From assembly GCA_030374765.1 (NCBI GenBank), contig JARGXX010000105.1, positions 868,001-932,000 of the forward strand: a stretch of DNA of 64,000 nt, written 5' to 3'. The first letter of the stretch is position 1, and every line of letters starts with the position of its first letter. This document shows, piece by piece, positions 52,001 through 61,338 of this stretch. A program made the position numbers and the translations under genes. Below the pieces are notes generated by a model. The model searched no databases. It was not told the origin of the DNA and saw only the letters and a list, made by a program, of their open reading frames with translations. The stretch is from Agarophyton chilense (taxonomy: Eukaryota > Rhodophyta > Florideophyceae > Gracilariales > Gracilariaceae).

Positions 52001-52984
52001 GGTCAATCTCCCGTCCCTCACATCTGAATACCAATCCCATTCCTCCCATAGAAACAAGCTACTCCTCTTTTCAATTGGAGCAACAATATCTTTAGGGCCC
52101 TTAAGAGAATTTTGCCCTTTGCCGTATTCTGCGCACAAATGTAAACCTGCACTAGAGAGAAGCTCCCCCGCAAAATAGTCTCTCCTTTGCATAAAATGGC
52201 GATGTATCTGAGAAGTCGCAGACGGCACCTGCGGCTCGGGTTGTGTCGGAGCCCGAAACTCTTCAACCCAATGCCCAAACCCTTGGGCGATTAGCGCTGA
52301 AGACCAACGAAGCCAAACCTCAATAGGATTATAGGGGGCTTGATGCAGTTTATGAACCTTTACCCCAGTCCAAAGATAATAAAGGTAGTCTATCAGTACC
52401 CTAACGGCTATGATTCCGAACCGAAACAAGAACAACCCTCTCTGAAACAAGAAGCTGCCATCGGCTTTCGAGATTCGCAGAGAAAGAGAGCCGTACTTGA
52501 GATAAGTTTGAGTGTCGCCGTGAGTGATTTGGTTATCTACAAGCGTCTCGTTGATGAGCATTTTTTCGGCGACTTGAAGCGGATGTTGTTTGGACATGTC
52601 TACGGCTCCTTGTGGCTTGTAGTACACTCCCATGTGTTGTAGATTTTGAATGCTGTTCGCAACCCAATAGTGGAGCTCATTGATTTGAAGAAGCCCCCAA
52701 ACGGTTTTAAAGAGGTGTATGATGGAGAATATGAGGGCGACGAAGGATGCAAACATTTCTTTGAAGTCACGAGTGGCGGCCTGGACAACAATGTAAAAGA
52801 TTATGTACGTGATAGGGAGCATAACTATGATGAGATGGATCGTACCTTGGCGGCGAGTGGCGGCAATGGATTTCCATTCCGGGCCGATAAAGTCGGAGGA
52901 ATCGAGCACAGTCCAAGGCAAGAAAGCAAGAAGGTATGCTGATAGGATGACGTATATATTTTCGGCCAGATCTTGGACAGTCAT
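49040..52984 (-). CDS. Large membrane protein with C-terminal Sel1-like repeats
   Basis: This 1314-residue protein has several hydrophobic segments in the first 210 residues (IYVILSAYLLAFLPWTVL, IHLIIVMLPITYIIFYIVV, FVALIFSIIHLFKTVWGLL, FLFRFGIIAVRVLIDYLYYLW). A long soluble region without recognised domain follows. At the C-terminus are at least four Sel1-type repeats: SMFELGRMYEKGERGL, AKKALGDLYRRGAPQL, AMYELGNLYHFGAGLS and AMRGLASMYRQGDGVS. Sel1 repeats are protein-interaction solenoids, often in quality-control or signalling complexes. The start ATG at 52,984 opens directly before the first membrane helix. No intron signature is needed. Function is unknown. Confidence 0.7.
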   Translation of the reverse strand: MTVQDLAENIYVILSAYLLAFLPWTVLDSSDFIGPEWKSIAATRRQGTIHLIIVMLPITYIIFYIVVQAATRDFKEMFASFVALIFSIIHLFKTVWGLLQINELHYWVANSIQNLQHMGVYYKPQGAVDMSKQHPLQVAEKMLINETLVDNQITHGDTQTYLKYGSLSLRISKADGSFLFQRGLFLFRFGIIAVRVLIDYLYYLWTGVKVHKLHQAPYNPIEVWLRWSSALIAQGFGHWVEEFRAPTQPEPQVPSATSQIHRHFMQRRDYFAGELLSSAGLHLCAEYGKGQNSLKGPKDIVAPIEKRSSLFLWEEWDWYSDVRDGRLTKNDLFLSAMTSGIGLPFSHPHFHALNKNPNRKTVADNGYGPQAFNLKKIIESLPVEFGEEVSHLDTAKLDWFAILLSLGARAKSHRKKFPTQWIPDTFDEVLKSTDPALENLRDQLGFSVYYLEDGSRQPRDAIHISRLCSFPIAARCLTLRSDTNRLVMKAGELIDVWMSLTAGEQFEFLLSVDKSWEQLCLSDSRIDVGNHDNVLHRMASSFNRARKISVRSRSLFDVQKDAEKARLMIQFAKTGHRYGHLEQTISFMGYTMESIRTYIARFLHHNPGTPSDVWEPRIEYSERNPLMSNKVVDVTDILREFIPEIAHGRFKSYFSRKGVQNRLIWKIQTVFQTSIGTEGSSPSSEILMVLCILSFPSLHVDVSISGEAEKNQKKTISLIRQKQDPSSISFVKINIRPSCAPQKLFVCIHCDMGQEDDFRAFALLGREENKSDYSFLWECWRDSFTARLQAMAEWQKDHKFPHTEVVRSTHSISTNPDRITTGSIGTGDEVSRWVGWLPFRFEFCRHEVEHPEFLKQYPRRSNLEVSFTSRLDHQQSTARFPGFELLSFRYEDSDPEYLMYACSVIQDYLTSDTQGPIETNIHLGEEVRRMLDKPREYFEAGARKLHRAVILLEIAAVELGNPAALRACVMHLIEHHHIASDVSRAVGLIERCVAKFYIAQQPDRRPNIDFDIKKEDIAAMYDYLMSKHGYEAQVFWSYFKFLDLMSSGDLNSSSLQSTMRRTFMHTKDYDIVFELGQFPPGNMSNIAGTRGVFEHLTTQDIEFAFYDRAITEGHSASSMFELGRMYEKGERGLQVDEARAAALYHMAIENGHTSGAKKALGDLYRRGAPQLVERKGDLNYAVKMYWRAVSEDNDGEAMYELGNLYHFGAGLSKDPLRAAALYQGAIMHVNDFRAMRGLASMYRQGDGVSRNPVLSVTLYQLAIDIGDDNDSRAQLALLLLSGDEDVEPDEPRARSLHRHLKQQGMMIPESSFSD

Positions 52985-54079
52985 GGTAAGAAGACAACAC
53001 GCTCAGTAGCATAAAGGACGTATGAGGGGTAAGTGGCACAAATGAAGAAAATGAACATGTACATTGCAAGTGATGGGAGGGGTTTGGTTTTCGAGCTAAC
53101 GCATGACGCAAAAAAGGAAAGAGAAATGGAGGGTAACTCGATGAAAGAGTATGCTGTGCGGGACCTCTGTGGTTCTGAGGTTGTTGTACAAGTGAACAGG
53201 GACAATGGCTTTGAGGTGGCTAGCAGTGCAGTAAAAGGTGGCAGATCTAAACGACGATGGGGACAGTGGTACATATATTGGTCCAAACATAAACGGCAAA
53301 GGCATTTGGCCATTGAAGCTATTAAAGGCTGGGGGAGTGGGCTACAAACGGGGCCGCCTGGTGCGTGCTACACAAGAGGGTTTGAAGAAGAAGCGCTCTG
53401 ATGGGGCCATGGAGAAGGTGAGTTGAAGACACAAGCTTCACCGTTTCGCTTCGCAGCACAGGGGCTGCGAGCAAGCAAACATCAGCTAAGGGTCAAGTGG
53501 AGCGAGTGACAGGGTGACACGTTGCCTCCTTGGCATAGAGACAACTGAACATGTCGCGAAAACAAACGGGTCAGCGCACGCGCCAGCGCGCTGTGTGCCG
53601 CTTCTAAAATTCGAAACGGCGCGCGCTCGGTCGAAAGGTCCCGTCGGACCAGCACGGCGCTGCAGCGGAAAATAAATTAAAGCGGCGCTGCCAAAAAAGG
53701 TCCGTGAGCGTGAGTGCGCGCGCCTTTATGCGAAGCGTCTCCCGCAGTGGTGACCTATCGCGTCGGCAAGCGGCCAACCGCCCATCTCGCGCCCTCCCCC
53801 CTCGCGCTCCTCAAAGCCAGGCCATGACGAGTCTACAAGCGCTTCCTCCACCATTCCCCCCGTTCTTCCGTCTCATCCATTCCGTTGCCCCCCCTCCTTG
53901 ACTCGTTGCTTGCTTCTTGCTTCCAAAGCGCCTTGTAGCCTGCCCCACTTTTTGCCCCACTCTCCCCTCCCCCCTACTTACTCCCAAACCTCGCCTTCGT
54001 GCTCTGCACCCACACTCACTCGTGTGCTCGTCGAGTGCCGTGCAGTCGCTGCCCTGGTCGCCTCTCGCTCGCGTCCCCC
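52985..54079. other. Intergenic region, possible small unknown gene
   Basis: A purine-rich plus-strand stretch at 53,033-53,426 gives protein-like sequence in two successive frames, but no family and no splice pattern that I trust. 53,430-53,700 is GC-rich with no frame, and 53,700-54,079 is CT-rich leader of the acidic-protein gene. Promoters for both flanking genes should be here. Confidence 0.3.
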
Positions 54080-55687
54080 ATGGATCTTAACGCACATGTG
54101 GCCAATCTTCCCCTGCGTCCCATCACAAAGAACAGAGCGCACCCGATCATGGGTCGTACCTCGTACCGCTGGTCCAATTTCGAGCTCAAGCCGCCCGGAT
54201 CAAATTTGTCAGTCACCGATATCAATGGTAGTCGCTCCACTGTGGCATCCTTCCGCCCGGACGCACCCGGCTACTACCGACTCAACCTGGCCGTCAAGGG
54301 TCATGGCGTCACATACTCTGATCCCATCAATGTGTTTGTGTTCGACCTTGACGATGACGCGCAGCTCACGGCAGCGCAGTCTCTCGCCGCATCGCCTGAG
54401 CAGCAGTATTACGTAATTGGTTGCCGCTTTGCAAAACCGACCGCAGAAGGTAATGACAATGACACACAGCACTCACAACAGTCGAAGAGAAAGATGGACA
54501 TAGCGAATTTGTCGTCAAGCTCCGCCGCCCCGACACGTGGCGCGGCCAACCAACCCACACCCACACCTGCACACTCCCCTGCTGCCAATGCCTCACACCC
54601 CCCCGCTGCATGGAAACGCTCCAAACCAAATCCGCGCCCCGCTTCCGGTCCTCCCAACGACCGACAGCCGCTACCAGCCGCCCACTCGCGCACTATGGCG
54701 CTCGCCTCTGGTGAACCCGCCTCCACTCCGCGTGGATACGATGACAACGACGACGATGATGATGACAACGTGCATGATGACGACGATGATGATGATGATG
54801 ATGATGATGCCGTCATTGGCGGTGGCGGCGGTTACGAAGACGATGACGACGAAGACTTGGAGGGTTTAGAAAGTGCCGATGATGATGACGATGATGAACA
54901 TCTGGGCGATCCTGGCGGCGATGATGATGATGGCGGCGATGATGATGGCGGCGATGATGATGGCGGCAATGACGATCAGGGCGCCGGTGACGACGATGAC
55001 GGCGCCGATGATGCTGACGGAGACGGTGCTGATGACGATCCGAATCAAGGTGACGGCCAAGATGACGACGATGGAAGTGACGATGACGAAAACCAGGAAG
55101 AAATTGAAATCGACGAAGAGGAAGAAATTACTTCCGACGTTGATATCGACACTGCCGACCTCCCAGATCCTGCTACTATTCCCCAAACTGGAGAAGATTT
55201 TGAAGAAGAGGATACTGAGATGGGCAAAGGTGGCCAAGAGGAAGGCGATGACGAGGAGGAGGAGGAGGAAGATGATGAAGAAGAAGAAGGAGAAGAAGCT
55301 GGCATGTACGATGAAGGTGAAGATCCCCAGCAAGATAATGACGGCGATGACGAAGACGCTGAAGATGACGATGAAGGCAGAGGGGACGATGAAGACGCTG
55401 ATGAAGAACTAGGGGGAGATGATGATCAAGACCAACCAAAGATCCCAATACATGATGACGACAACGGCGAAAATGATGATGATGATGATGACGACGACGA
55501 CGACGACGATGATGAAGATGACGAAGATGATGACATGATGGAGGAGCAAGAAGGTCAAGATCACTACCCATCTGCCAATATACAACAAGAAAAGAACGTG
55601 GAAACTCAGTACAATGACGACAATGTTGGCGATAATGAAGAGTACGAGGATGTAGAAGTAGACAATGATGACGACGGAGATGAATGA
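54080..55687 (+). CDS. Protein with N-terminal beta-sandwich-like domain and long acidic tail
   Basis: This 535-residue protein has a compact domain in residues 1-115. Its YRWSNFELKPPGSNL, STVASFRPDAPGYYRLNL and DPINVFVFDLDDD strands resemble PKD/immunoglobulin-like folds. A Ser/Pro-rich linker follows, and then more than 300 residues dominated by Asp and Glu. The acidic run is encoded by GAT/GAC/GAA repeats. Such tails occur in histone chaperones and nucleolar proteins, so a chromatin role is possible but unproven. The start at 54,080 is the first ATG with homology-like sequence; the frame is open upstream to 53,999 through a CT-rich leader. Confidence 0.6.
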   Translation: MDLNAHVANLPLRPITKNRAHPIMGRTSYRWSNFELKPPGSNLSVTDINGSRSTVASFRPDAPGYYRLNLAVKGHGVTYSDPINVFVFDLDDDAQLTAAQSLAASPEQQYYVIGCRFAKPTAEGNDNDTQHSQQSKRKMDIANLSSSSAAPTRGAANQPTPTPAHSPAANASHPPAAWKRSKPNPRPASGPPNDRQPLPAAHSRTMALASGEPASTPRGYDDNDDDDDDNVHDDDDDDDDDDDAVIGGGGGYEDDDDEDLEGLESADDDDDDEHLGDPGGDDDDGGDDDGGDDDGGNDDQGAGDDDDGADDADGDGADDDPNQGDGQDDDDGSDDDENQEEIEIDEEEEITSDVDIDTADLPDPATIPQTGEDFEEEDTEMGKGGQEEGDDEEEEEEDDEEEEGEEAGMYDEGEDPQQDNDGDDEDAEDDDEGRGDDEDADEELGGDDDQDQPKIPIHDDDNGENDDDDDDDDDDDDDEDDEDDDMMEEQEGQDHYPSANIQQEKNVETQYNDDNVGDNEEYEDVEVDNDDDGDE

Positions 55688-56563
55688 AAGAAAAAAAGAC
55701 TAATTACCGCTCAGTAAAGCCTATTGTCGTTTCCGCTCTAGCTTCGGAGCGCATTTAATGCTACTGATTCGTACCTTTGTGATTGCTGTCGCGTTGTCAC
55801 AAAATGCGTTTTCTTGTGCTGCAAATGTTAACAGCAGGTATGTACATTTACTGTTTCGGACTCGAAACACTGAGGCCACTATAGAGAGAGATGGGGTAGG
55901 AGTACCAACTGATTTGAGCAGCAAAGTAGAAACGAATCTACAAATCCGATCCATGCCTTTAAAGAAAAAAGACTTCACATGTTCACATCTGCCACACTTC
56001 AAGTATTACTGATGCAGCTCGCCTGATTCAGGTCACACACACACTGATTCGGGTGATGTGGAGTGGCAAATAATGCGAACGTACTCGTAACCCTGGGGGT
56101 GAATACGGCAAAGAGCACAATACATGTCCTATCAGCTGGGCACGGGTGCGCTCATTGGTTTCAATGAATACGACGGCTCTGAACCGAGCTACTGTAGATA
56201 CCGTATCTGCGGGCTAGCTAGAGATACTGTAGCCCGCAGAAATTTTATTTCTCGCTGTCTGCCATCTAAACCATGCGAGGAACGCGCGTGTGCCAAGACG
56301 TCATTAGCTCTGGCGCACCCTTCGTCCCGGGCGTTGATGTGGCTGTCCTCAGAGACCTCTTGTATGTTTAATACCTGTTCTTCAGTGGTAAGATTTCGTG
56401 GAAGATTAGCACCTCCAAATGCCTTATAAGACCCAGCAGTGATTGTGAACTGCGTTTTGTCTCACTTCCTCACCTTCGCGATTTGATCTTCTTCCTCTCA
56501 CCAACATCCTACAGTCGCCATCCACCTCGGTGCCGTCCCATATTCAAAGCATTAGCCGTCTTC
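55688..56563. promoter_or_regulatory. Intergenic region with a perfect hairpin
   Basis: No gene is convincing. A short frame at 55,758 with a signal-like start and a GTATGT after it was considered and not accepted. The perfect 11-bp inverted repeat at 56,206-56,240 lies some 320 bases before the WDR26 start, and CT-rich leader sequence lies at 56,480-56,520. Confidence 0.4.
56206..56240. repeat. Perfect 11-bp inverted repeat with 13-base loop
   Basis: TCTGCGGGCTA at 56,206-56,216 is mirrored exactly at 56,230-56,240. Flanking TACTGTAGATAC and GATACTGTAG are also similar to each other. It may be a small insertion relic or a regulatory hairpin. Confidence 0.8.
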
Positions 56564-58357
56564 ATGAACGGGGTTAATATTACTGGAAATGGCGTTCATC
56601 CTGACGTCGACCTCCTTGAAGACGCGACCTCTTCCGATACGCCGATGGAGCCGAACGCCACGGAACGAGGTCTGGACCGTCGTGAACTTGTTCGAATAAT
56701 TGTCCAGGCGATCGACGCTCTGGGATACACGTCGTCTGCACGTGCGCTAGAAAAGGAAACCGGTGTAGAAGCCATGAGCCAGCAAATGCGAACGTTACGG
56801 CACTGTGTGCTTGAGGGAAAATGGGACCAACTAGAGCGTGTACTTGCTCAGGTAACAGTATTCAAGTCTGACAATGACGCTCGTGCAGCGCGTTTTGTCC
56901 TTTACGAACAAAAGTTTCTCGAATTGCTCGAGGCTGGCCATACTGCAGATGCCTTGGAATGCTTGAGAAACGATTTAACACGTCTAAGCCCTGACCCAAA
57001 GCTACTTCACAAGCTTCCCTTACTCTGTATGTGCACAACAGCAGATGAAGTACGTGATCGCGCCGAGTGGCCTGGTGCGGGCCCGGAGTCGCGAACAGCC
57101 GTTTTAGAGAAGCTTCAGCGCTATATTCCGGCAAGCGAGCTCTTGCAAGAGAACCGACTGGAGAATTTGTTATGGCAAGCGATTGAGCAGCAAAAGCGTG
57201 ATACCATGTTTCCATACACGCGACAGAGTCGTGTCAGTTTACTAGAGGATATGGTGCATTGCGAGGAACGTGTTCCAAGAAAGATACTACATCGGTTAGA
57301 AGGCCATACGGATGAGGTATGGTTTGTTCAGTTTTCTCATCGCGGTGAGTATCTCGCGTCTTCTTCCAAAGATGCTTTGATTCTTGTGTGGAGATGTGGG
57401 GCACTCTTAGAGGGGAGATGTAACAAGAGCAATGTAATACTACACAAGTTGAGGGGTCATACGCAAATGGTCTGCTTCTTGAGTTGGTCCCCAGATGACC
57501 AATTCCTTCTCAGTACTAGCAACGATCAAACGATACGCTTGTGGGATATGAAGACAGGCGAATGTTGTCGCGTTTTTGAGAAGCACACCGACCCCGTCAC
57601 TTCCTGTGCGTGGATGCCAAACGGGAAGACTTTTGTTTCTGGCTCACAAGACCAGAAACTACTGGAGTGGAACGTTGAAAGTGGCGAAGTAATCGCATCA
57701 TACACTGTGCCGAATCGGGTGAATGATCTCACCATATCAACCAATGGAAAGCTGCTCGTAGCTACGTGCTCGGACAACACAATTCTTGTATTTGATACAG
57801 GAAAAAAGCAACAGCTATGCTTAATGAAGGAGCTCTACAGCATCACATCCCTTTTCTTGTCTGCAGACAATGAGTCTCTTATTGTGAGTATCAATTCTCA
57901 AGAAGACCCGGAGGCCAGCGACCCAGAAATTCACGTTTGGAATATTTCAAAGCAGCGAATTGTACAGAGGCTGACTGGATATAAACAAACAAGATATGTA
58001 ATTCGTGCATGCTTTGGAGGACATAACCAGATGCTCGTTCTTTCTGGATCAGAGGATGAGCTCGTCTACATATGGGAACGACGAAGTGGAAAGCTTATCG
58101 CAAAGCTTAGAGGACATGATGGAACCGTGAACACGATTACTTGCAACGAAAACAATCAGAACTTATTCGCATCAGGCTCCGACGATAAGACCATCATAGT
58201 AAGTTGCTTTCAGGACTCTCCAAGCTCTTTTCAAACAAGTTTAACTCACAGCGTTCTTTTTTTGATGTTGTATAATTGCTTCATGTTGATGTGGCGAATC
58301 TATTGTTGGGATGTTTTCCGTCATCAGATCTGGGGACCGGCTAATGGATCGAAGTAA
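56564..58357 (+). CDS. WDR26/Gid7-like subunit of the CTLH/GID ubiquitin ligase
   Basis: CDS join(56564..58198,58328..58357), 554 residues. LisH-like RRELVRIIVQAIDALGYTSSA is followed by a CTLH region (VLEGKWDQLERVL to ALECLRNDLTRL) and a WDR26-type linker (ENRLENLLWQAIEQQK). Seven WD40 blades begin at LEGHTDEVWFVQFSHRGEYLASS. The last blade is completed only by removing a 129-nt intron (GTAAGT...TCAG), which restores the usual ending (DDKTI...IWGPA). The intron is a multiple of three and stop-free, so the unspliced frame also stays open. The protein is a scaffold and substrate-recruiting arm of the GID/CTLH E3 complex. The ATG at 56,564 is the first in frame followed by homology. Confidence 0.85.
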   Translation: MNGVNITGNGVHPDVDLLEDATSSDTPMEPNATERGLDRRELVRIIVQAIDALGYTSSARALEKETGVEAMSQQMRTLRHCVLEGKWDQLERVLAQVTVFKSDNDARAARFVLYEQKFLELLEAGHTADALECLRNDLTRLSPDPKLLHKLPLLCMCTTADEVRDRAEWPGAGPESRTAVLEKLQRYIPASELLQENRLENLLWQAIEQQKRDTMFPYTRQSRVSLLEDMVHCEERVPRKILHRLEGHTDEVWFVQFSHRGEYLASSSKDALILVWRCGALLEGRCNKSNVILHKLRGHTQMVCFLSWSPDDQFLLSTSNDQTIRLWDMKTGECCRVFEKHTDPVTSCAWMPNGKTFVSGSQDQKLLEWNVESGEVIASYTVPNRVNDLTISTNGKLLVATCSDNTILVFDTGKKQQLCLMKELYSITSLFLSADNESLIVSINSQEDPEASDPEIHVWNISKQRIVQRLTGYKQTRYVIRACFGGHNQMLVLSGSEDELVYIWERRSGKLIAKLRGHDGTVNTITCNENNQNLFASGSDDKTIIVSCFQDSPSSFQTSLTHSVLFLMLYNCFMLMWRIYCWDVFRHQIWGPANGSK

Positions 58358-58376
58358 TGGATGGCATACCTGTTTG

Positions 58377-58649
58377 TTAAAATAGGTATGGCTTGTCATA
58401 ACTGATAAGTTTAGAATCAAACGACACGAATAGCTTGTCCAACCGGGACACGGAGCTCTTTGTTCTACTTCGGCAAGGCTGCCAATTGGAGGCAGATGGA
58501 AGAGCTCGACACATCCCCATGCTCAGCTGCACATTAGACGAAGTGTAATATATTCGACCCAATGGCTCTAGAACACTAGCCTTCTGTGATTTGGAGAGGT
58601 CATCTGGATAGTACCCTTTTCTTAACGGAACCTCCAAAATCCTGGACAT
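58377..58649 (-). CDS. Small hypothetical protein
   Basis: A 90-codon frame from ATG at 58,649. The sequence (MSRILEVPLRKGYYPDDLSK) has balanced composition but no recognised domain. It is convergent with WDR26, 20 bases from its stop. Length and isolation make it uncertain; it could also be part of an unrecognised spliced gene. Confidence 0.3.
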   Translation of the reverse strand: MSRILEVPLRKGYYPDDLSKSQKASVLEPLGRIYYTSSNVQLSMGMCRALPSASNWQPCRSRTKSSVSRLDKLFVSFDSKLISYDKPYLF

Positions 58650-59475
58650 CTTTGATCATGCAGACGACACAAATATGCAGCGAGACTCGCTCTCAAGCCT
58701 CATGTGAGGAAATAACTCTACAATAGTTCTACCATTCGTCCGCAACTCATGGGGAATGCCTTACAGCGATGTGTTTCAGAGCGCTTTGCTACCGGAGGAG
58801 GAACCAAATATCTTTCGGATGAAGGTGAGCTATTGTGTGCCTTGAACCGCGACAAGTCGCCCATAGAGCGCAGACTTACTAGCTACAAAATGCTTTATTC
58901 TTGCCAGGCAAGCAGCGAAAACGGGGCGAATCCATTGTGGCGGTGCAGAGTGAGAGAGAAGGGGTGGGGGCGAGGAGCGGTACAATTGAGCGGTCACGCC
59001 CGCATTGTTGATAGGTAAACGTAAGGTGTTGTTCAACTGAACAGTCCTCTTCCCCGTCCATGCTGGCAAGAGTGTGTTTCCCGAAGGCTCGTGTATCGCA
59101 ATTATTCACAGAGAGGTGTTGTGAGAAGCGAAAGAACGTCTAGTATAAAGTTCTGAAGGAACGAAGGGAAGAACGACTCTAATTTCATTCTGAAAGAAAG
59201 TGGTGGATTTATCTTAAGGAACTTGCAGGCATTTTGAACTTGATCGAAAAGGGAAATAGCTTTAGCTAGAGAGCGCCGACAGAAGAATGAGTGTTTTTTA
59301 TCGCTGTTTTTTTCAAACCGATTCAAATTAGACTCATTGATATCTTCGCTCTACCCGCCTCAAATATCATCACGCCAGACCACATACCGTACAGTACAAG
59401 TATCTTTTTTCTCGTCTGTTCCTGCAGCTGGGCTGGAAGCTTCTCCTATTGTCATCTGTTTGAGTTTTTTGCATC
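58650..59475. other. Intergenic region, possible small gene
   Basis: An 89-codon plus-strand frame at 58,749-59,018 begins MGNALQRC, a possible N-myristoylation start. It has no recognisable domain after that and may be chance or a first exon. Nothing else is seen, apart from the leader of the 59,476 gene. Confidence 0.3.
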
Positions 59476-60000
59476 ATGACTTTAGGAAAACTAGAAGACG
59501 CAGAAATGATCGCACGCATGACGGAATGGAATGACATCGAAGCTTGGGATTACTCAGAAGACGAGGAGTCATCCGCAGAGAACAATCTCGCAGCTGCGAA
59601 GCGCTTTCTTGCTGCACAATCGTTCCTGCTGTCGTGGCAAGAGGGAAAAGTACCAACAAGGTGGCGCAGACCTCGAAAACTCACTGATTTTGACGGAAAA
59701 TATCCAAAGTCTGTTGTGGATGAGGCAGAGGATATTATTGCTGAACGAATTGCTGTGAGAAACTTGGAAAAGACAGCTAGATTAAACGCTGTCCTATCTG
59801 CAAGGAAGAGCGACTCCCTCGGAGATGGTGGTAAAACGAGAGATGCAGTACAAAAGAAAACTGAACTAGATGCGCTAAAGACTGACTTCGCCGCTTTCAA
59901 TACCGATTTCTTCGAAGCCAAGAACTGTCTAACAAAGGCAACCTCGTCTATTGCAGACATCTCCTTTAGAATTCAAGCTCTATCAGAGTTTCTCAAATGA
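59476..60000 (+). CDS. Unknown 174-residue protein with C-terminal coiled coil
   Basis: It has an acidic N-terminal segment (DYSEDEESSAENN). A helical region with conserved-looking WQEGKVPTRWRRPRKLTDFD follows, then EAEDIIAERIAVRNLEKTARL and a C-terminal coiled coil (LKTDFAAFNTDFFEAKNCL). The layout resembles small subunits of kinetochore or cytoskeletal complexes, but I cannot name it. The ATG is the first in a frame preceded by stops. Coding preference matches the neighbouring genes, so it is probably real. Confidence 0.55.
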   Translation: MTLGKLEDAEMIARMTEWNDIEAWDYSEDEESSAENNLAAAKRFLAAQSFLLSWQEGKVPTRWRRPRKLTDFDGKYPKSVVDEAEDIIAERIAVRNLEKTARLNAVLSARKSDSLGDGGKTRDAVQKKTELDALKTDFAAFNTDFFEAKNCLTKATSSIADISFRIQALSEFLK

Positions 60001-60362
60001 GCATTGGCTGTCGAAACAAGCGGATTTCTAAATAACTTCCACACCGCCTGATAACATTTTAACCCTGTTCCATGTCCAAGGATACCGGTAAAAATGTATA
60101 ACTATCACTGTATTTCCTACAACTTTTAACGGTCTCTAGTTCCGCGAGTATGAAATTGCTCCCGTCGACGAAAAAGCCAACCTTCCTTCTGCTCACAATG
60201 CCATCGCCGATCGGCCCTCCTCGAGAAATGCCATCGATGATATTCAATATCCGGAACAAAGCAAAACAAATGAAAGAAGCTGCTAATTGTATAGAAAGTC
60301 GACATATTGAAGCTACACGACTTCAATCTTTGTAGAAAAACGAGTTCGGGTAGTAGGAACCG
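60001..60362. other. Intergenic region, possible exon
   Basis: TTCCGCGAGTATGAAATTGC after TCTCTAG (60,138) begins a 47-codon frame of plausible composition (REYEIAPVDEKANLPSAHNA). It might be an exon of an unrecognised plus-strand gene, since a donor-like GGTAAAA lies 50 bases upstream. I cannot assemble a full gene. Confidence 0.25.
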
Positions 60363-60709
60363 TCAGTATCTTTCACGAGCATTGCAACTTCTAATACCTG
60401 TTCCAATAGCCAGAAAGAACCCGAATACAATGCTCCCGCCAACCGAGTTGCGAAGTACTAAACCAAACTTCTGTAAAGGAAAACACAGGCCAGACATCAG
60501 ATGCAAATTACGTCAGAATCTTTCGAGGTAAAGAGGGTTTTGATAAAACTGGGAAGCTGCCATACCTGTGACACGGGAATCCCCCGAATTTGTGCCGCTT
60601 CGTACGAACCGAATAGAAACCCTGCTGCGCTTCCAACACTCCCACCAAGAATTGCTCCGTTCTTCATTTTTTTCAGGCAGTCACGTCGGCTGCTATCAAG
60701 AAAACCCAT
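60363..60709 (-). CDS. ROMO1: ROMO1/Mgr2-like mitochondrial inner-membrane protein, two exons
   Basis: CDS complement(join(60363..60470,60566..60709)), 83 residues. Exon 1 has MGFLDSSRRDCLKKMKNG and the glycine-rich first helix (GGSVGSAAGFLFGSYEAA). Exon 2 has the second helix (VGGSIVFGFFLAIGTGIRS). Both match the ROMO1/Mgr2 family of about 80 residues. The 95-nt intron begins GTATGG and ends TTTACAG, in phase 0 (VSQ|KFG). The family acts with the TIM23 translocase in lateral sorting of inner-membrane proteins. Without splicing the second helix is lost, so the family match strongly supports the intron. Confidence 0.8.
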
Positions 60710-61338
60710 CTTTTTAGGATGTAACACGGACAAATGTACGTACACCTTTCTTGGCCGTGAAATCGGGTGCACTGAAGAACCCCGCAGTTATGATCACCGG
60801 ACCCAACAGACCTTTGAAAACGATGGAGTGTATTCCGATGTCCAGAAACACTAACTGTCCAAAGCACAATTTTTTTGCTTTGTCTCTCGTAACCACACTC
60901 ACGACGTGATATGAAATTCTGCAGGGGTTTTATACTGGTGGGCGAAAAGACTAAGGTCCGACGAGATCTTGTTGAGGCTTTTGCCTCTTGACGAAACGGT
61001 AGGGTACAGTATTCCTGTCAAACCAAAACAAGGAATTTGAGCGGATTATGGATCCCATCGCCATGTTTGCAAAAACAAAAAGTAATTCTCTGCTCTCTTG
61101 GACACGTCTGCACGCCTGTAAACCCCATTTCTGCTTCAAAGAGGCAGTCGCGATTGGGATTGGCTGCAGAGATACGATAATTACCATCCCCATCATATTC
61201 ATAACCCTGGTGCATTCCTCATGCTCTGAAACTCCCCCTTCACCGATCCCGATACATTACTTCAACAGGGATTTGACTGATTTATCAACGTAGAGCCGTT
61301 TGATTATCGTCGATTATTGAAGTATTGTCGTAGTACAA
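60710..61338. other. Intergenic region with unassigned short frames
   Basis: A 62-codon minus-strand frame (60,902-60,714) ends just before the ROMO1 start and reads plausibly (LGPVIITAGFFSAPDFTAKK). It could be an upstream frame in the same message or a separate small protein. Minus-strand frames at 60,951-61,215 overlap in two phases and are not resolved. The promoter of the 61,339 gene must be at the right end. Confidence 0.3.

Noticed and set aside
53033..53426. Possible small gene in two overlapping plus-strand frames
   Set aside because: Both frames arise in a purine-rich strand. I found no family match and no pair of splice sites joining them in phase.
55758..56012. Short secreted-peptide-like frame with GTATGT after it
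   Set aside because: The signal-like start is tempting, but I cannot find a downstream exon with convincing sequence. It lies in the 3' region of the acidic-protein gene.
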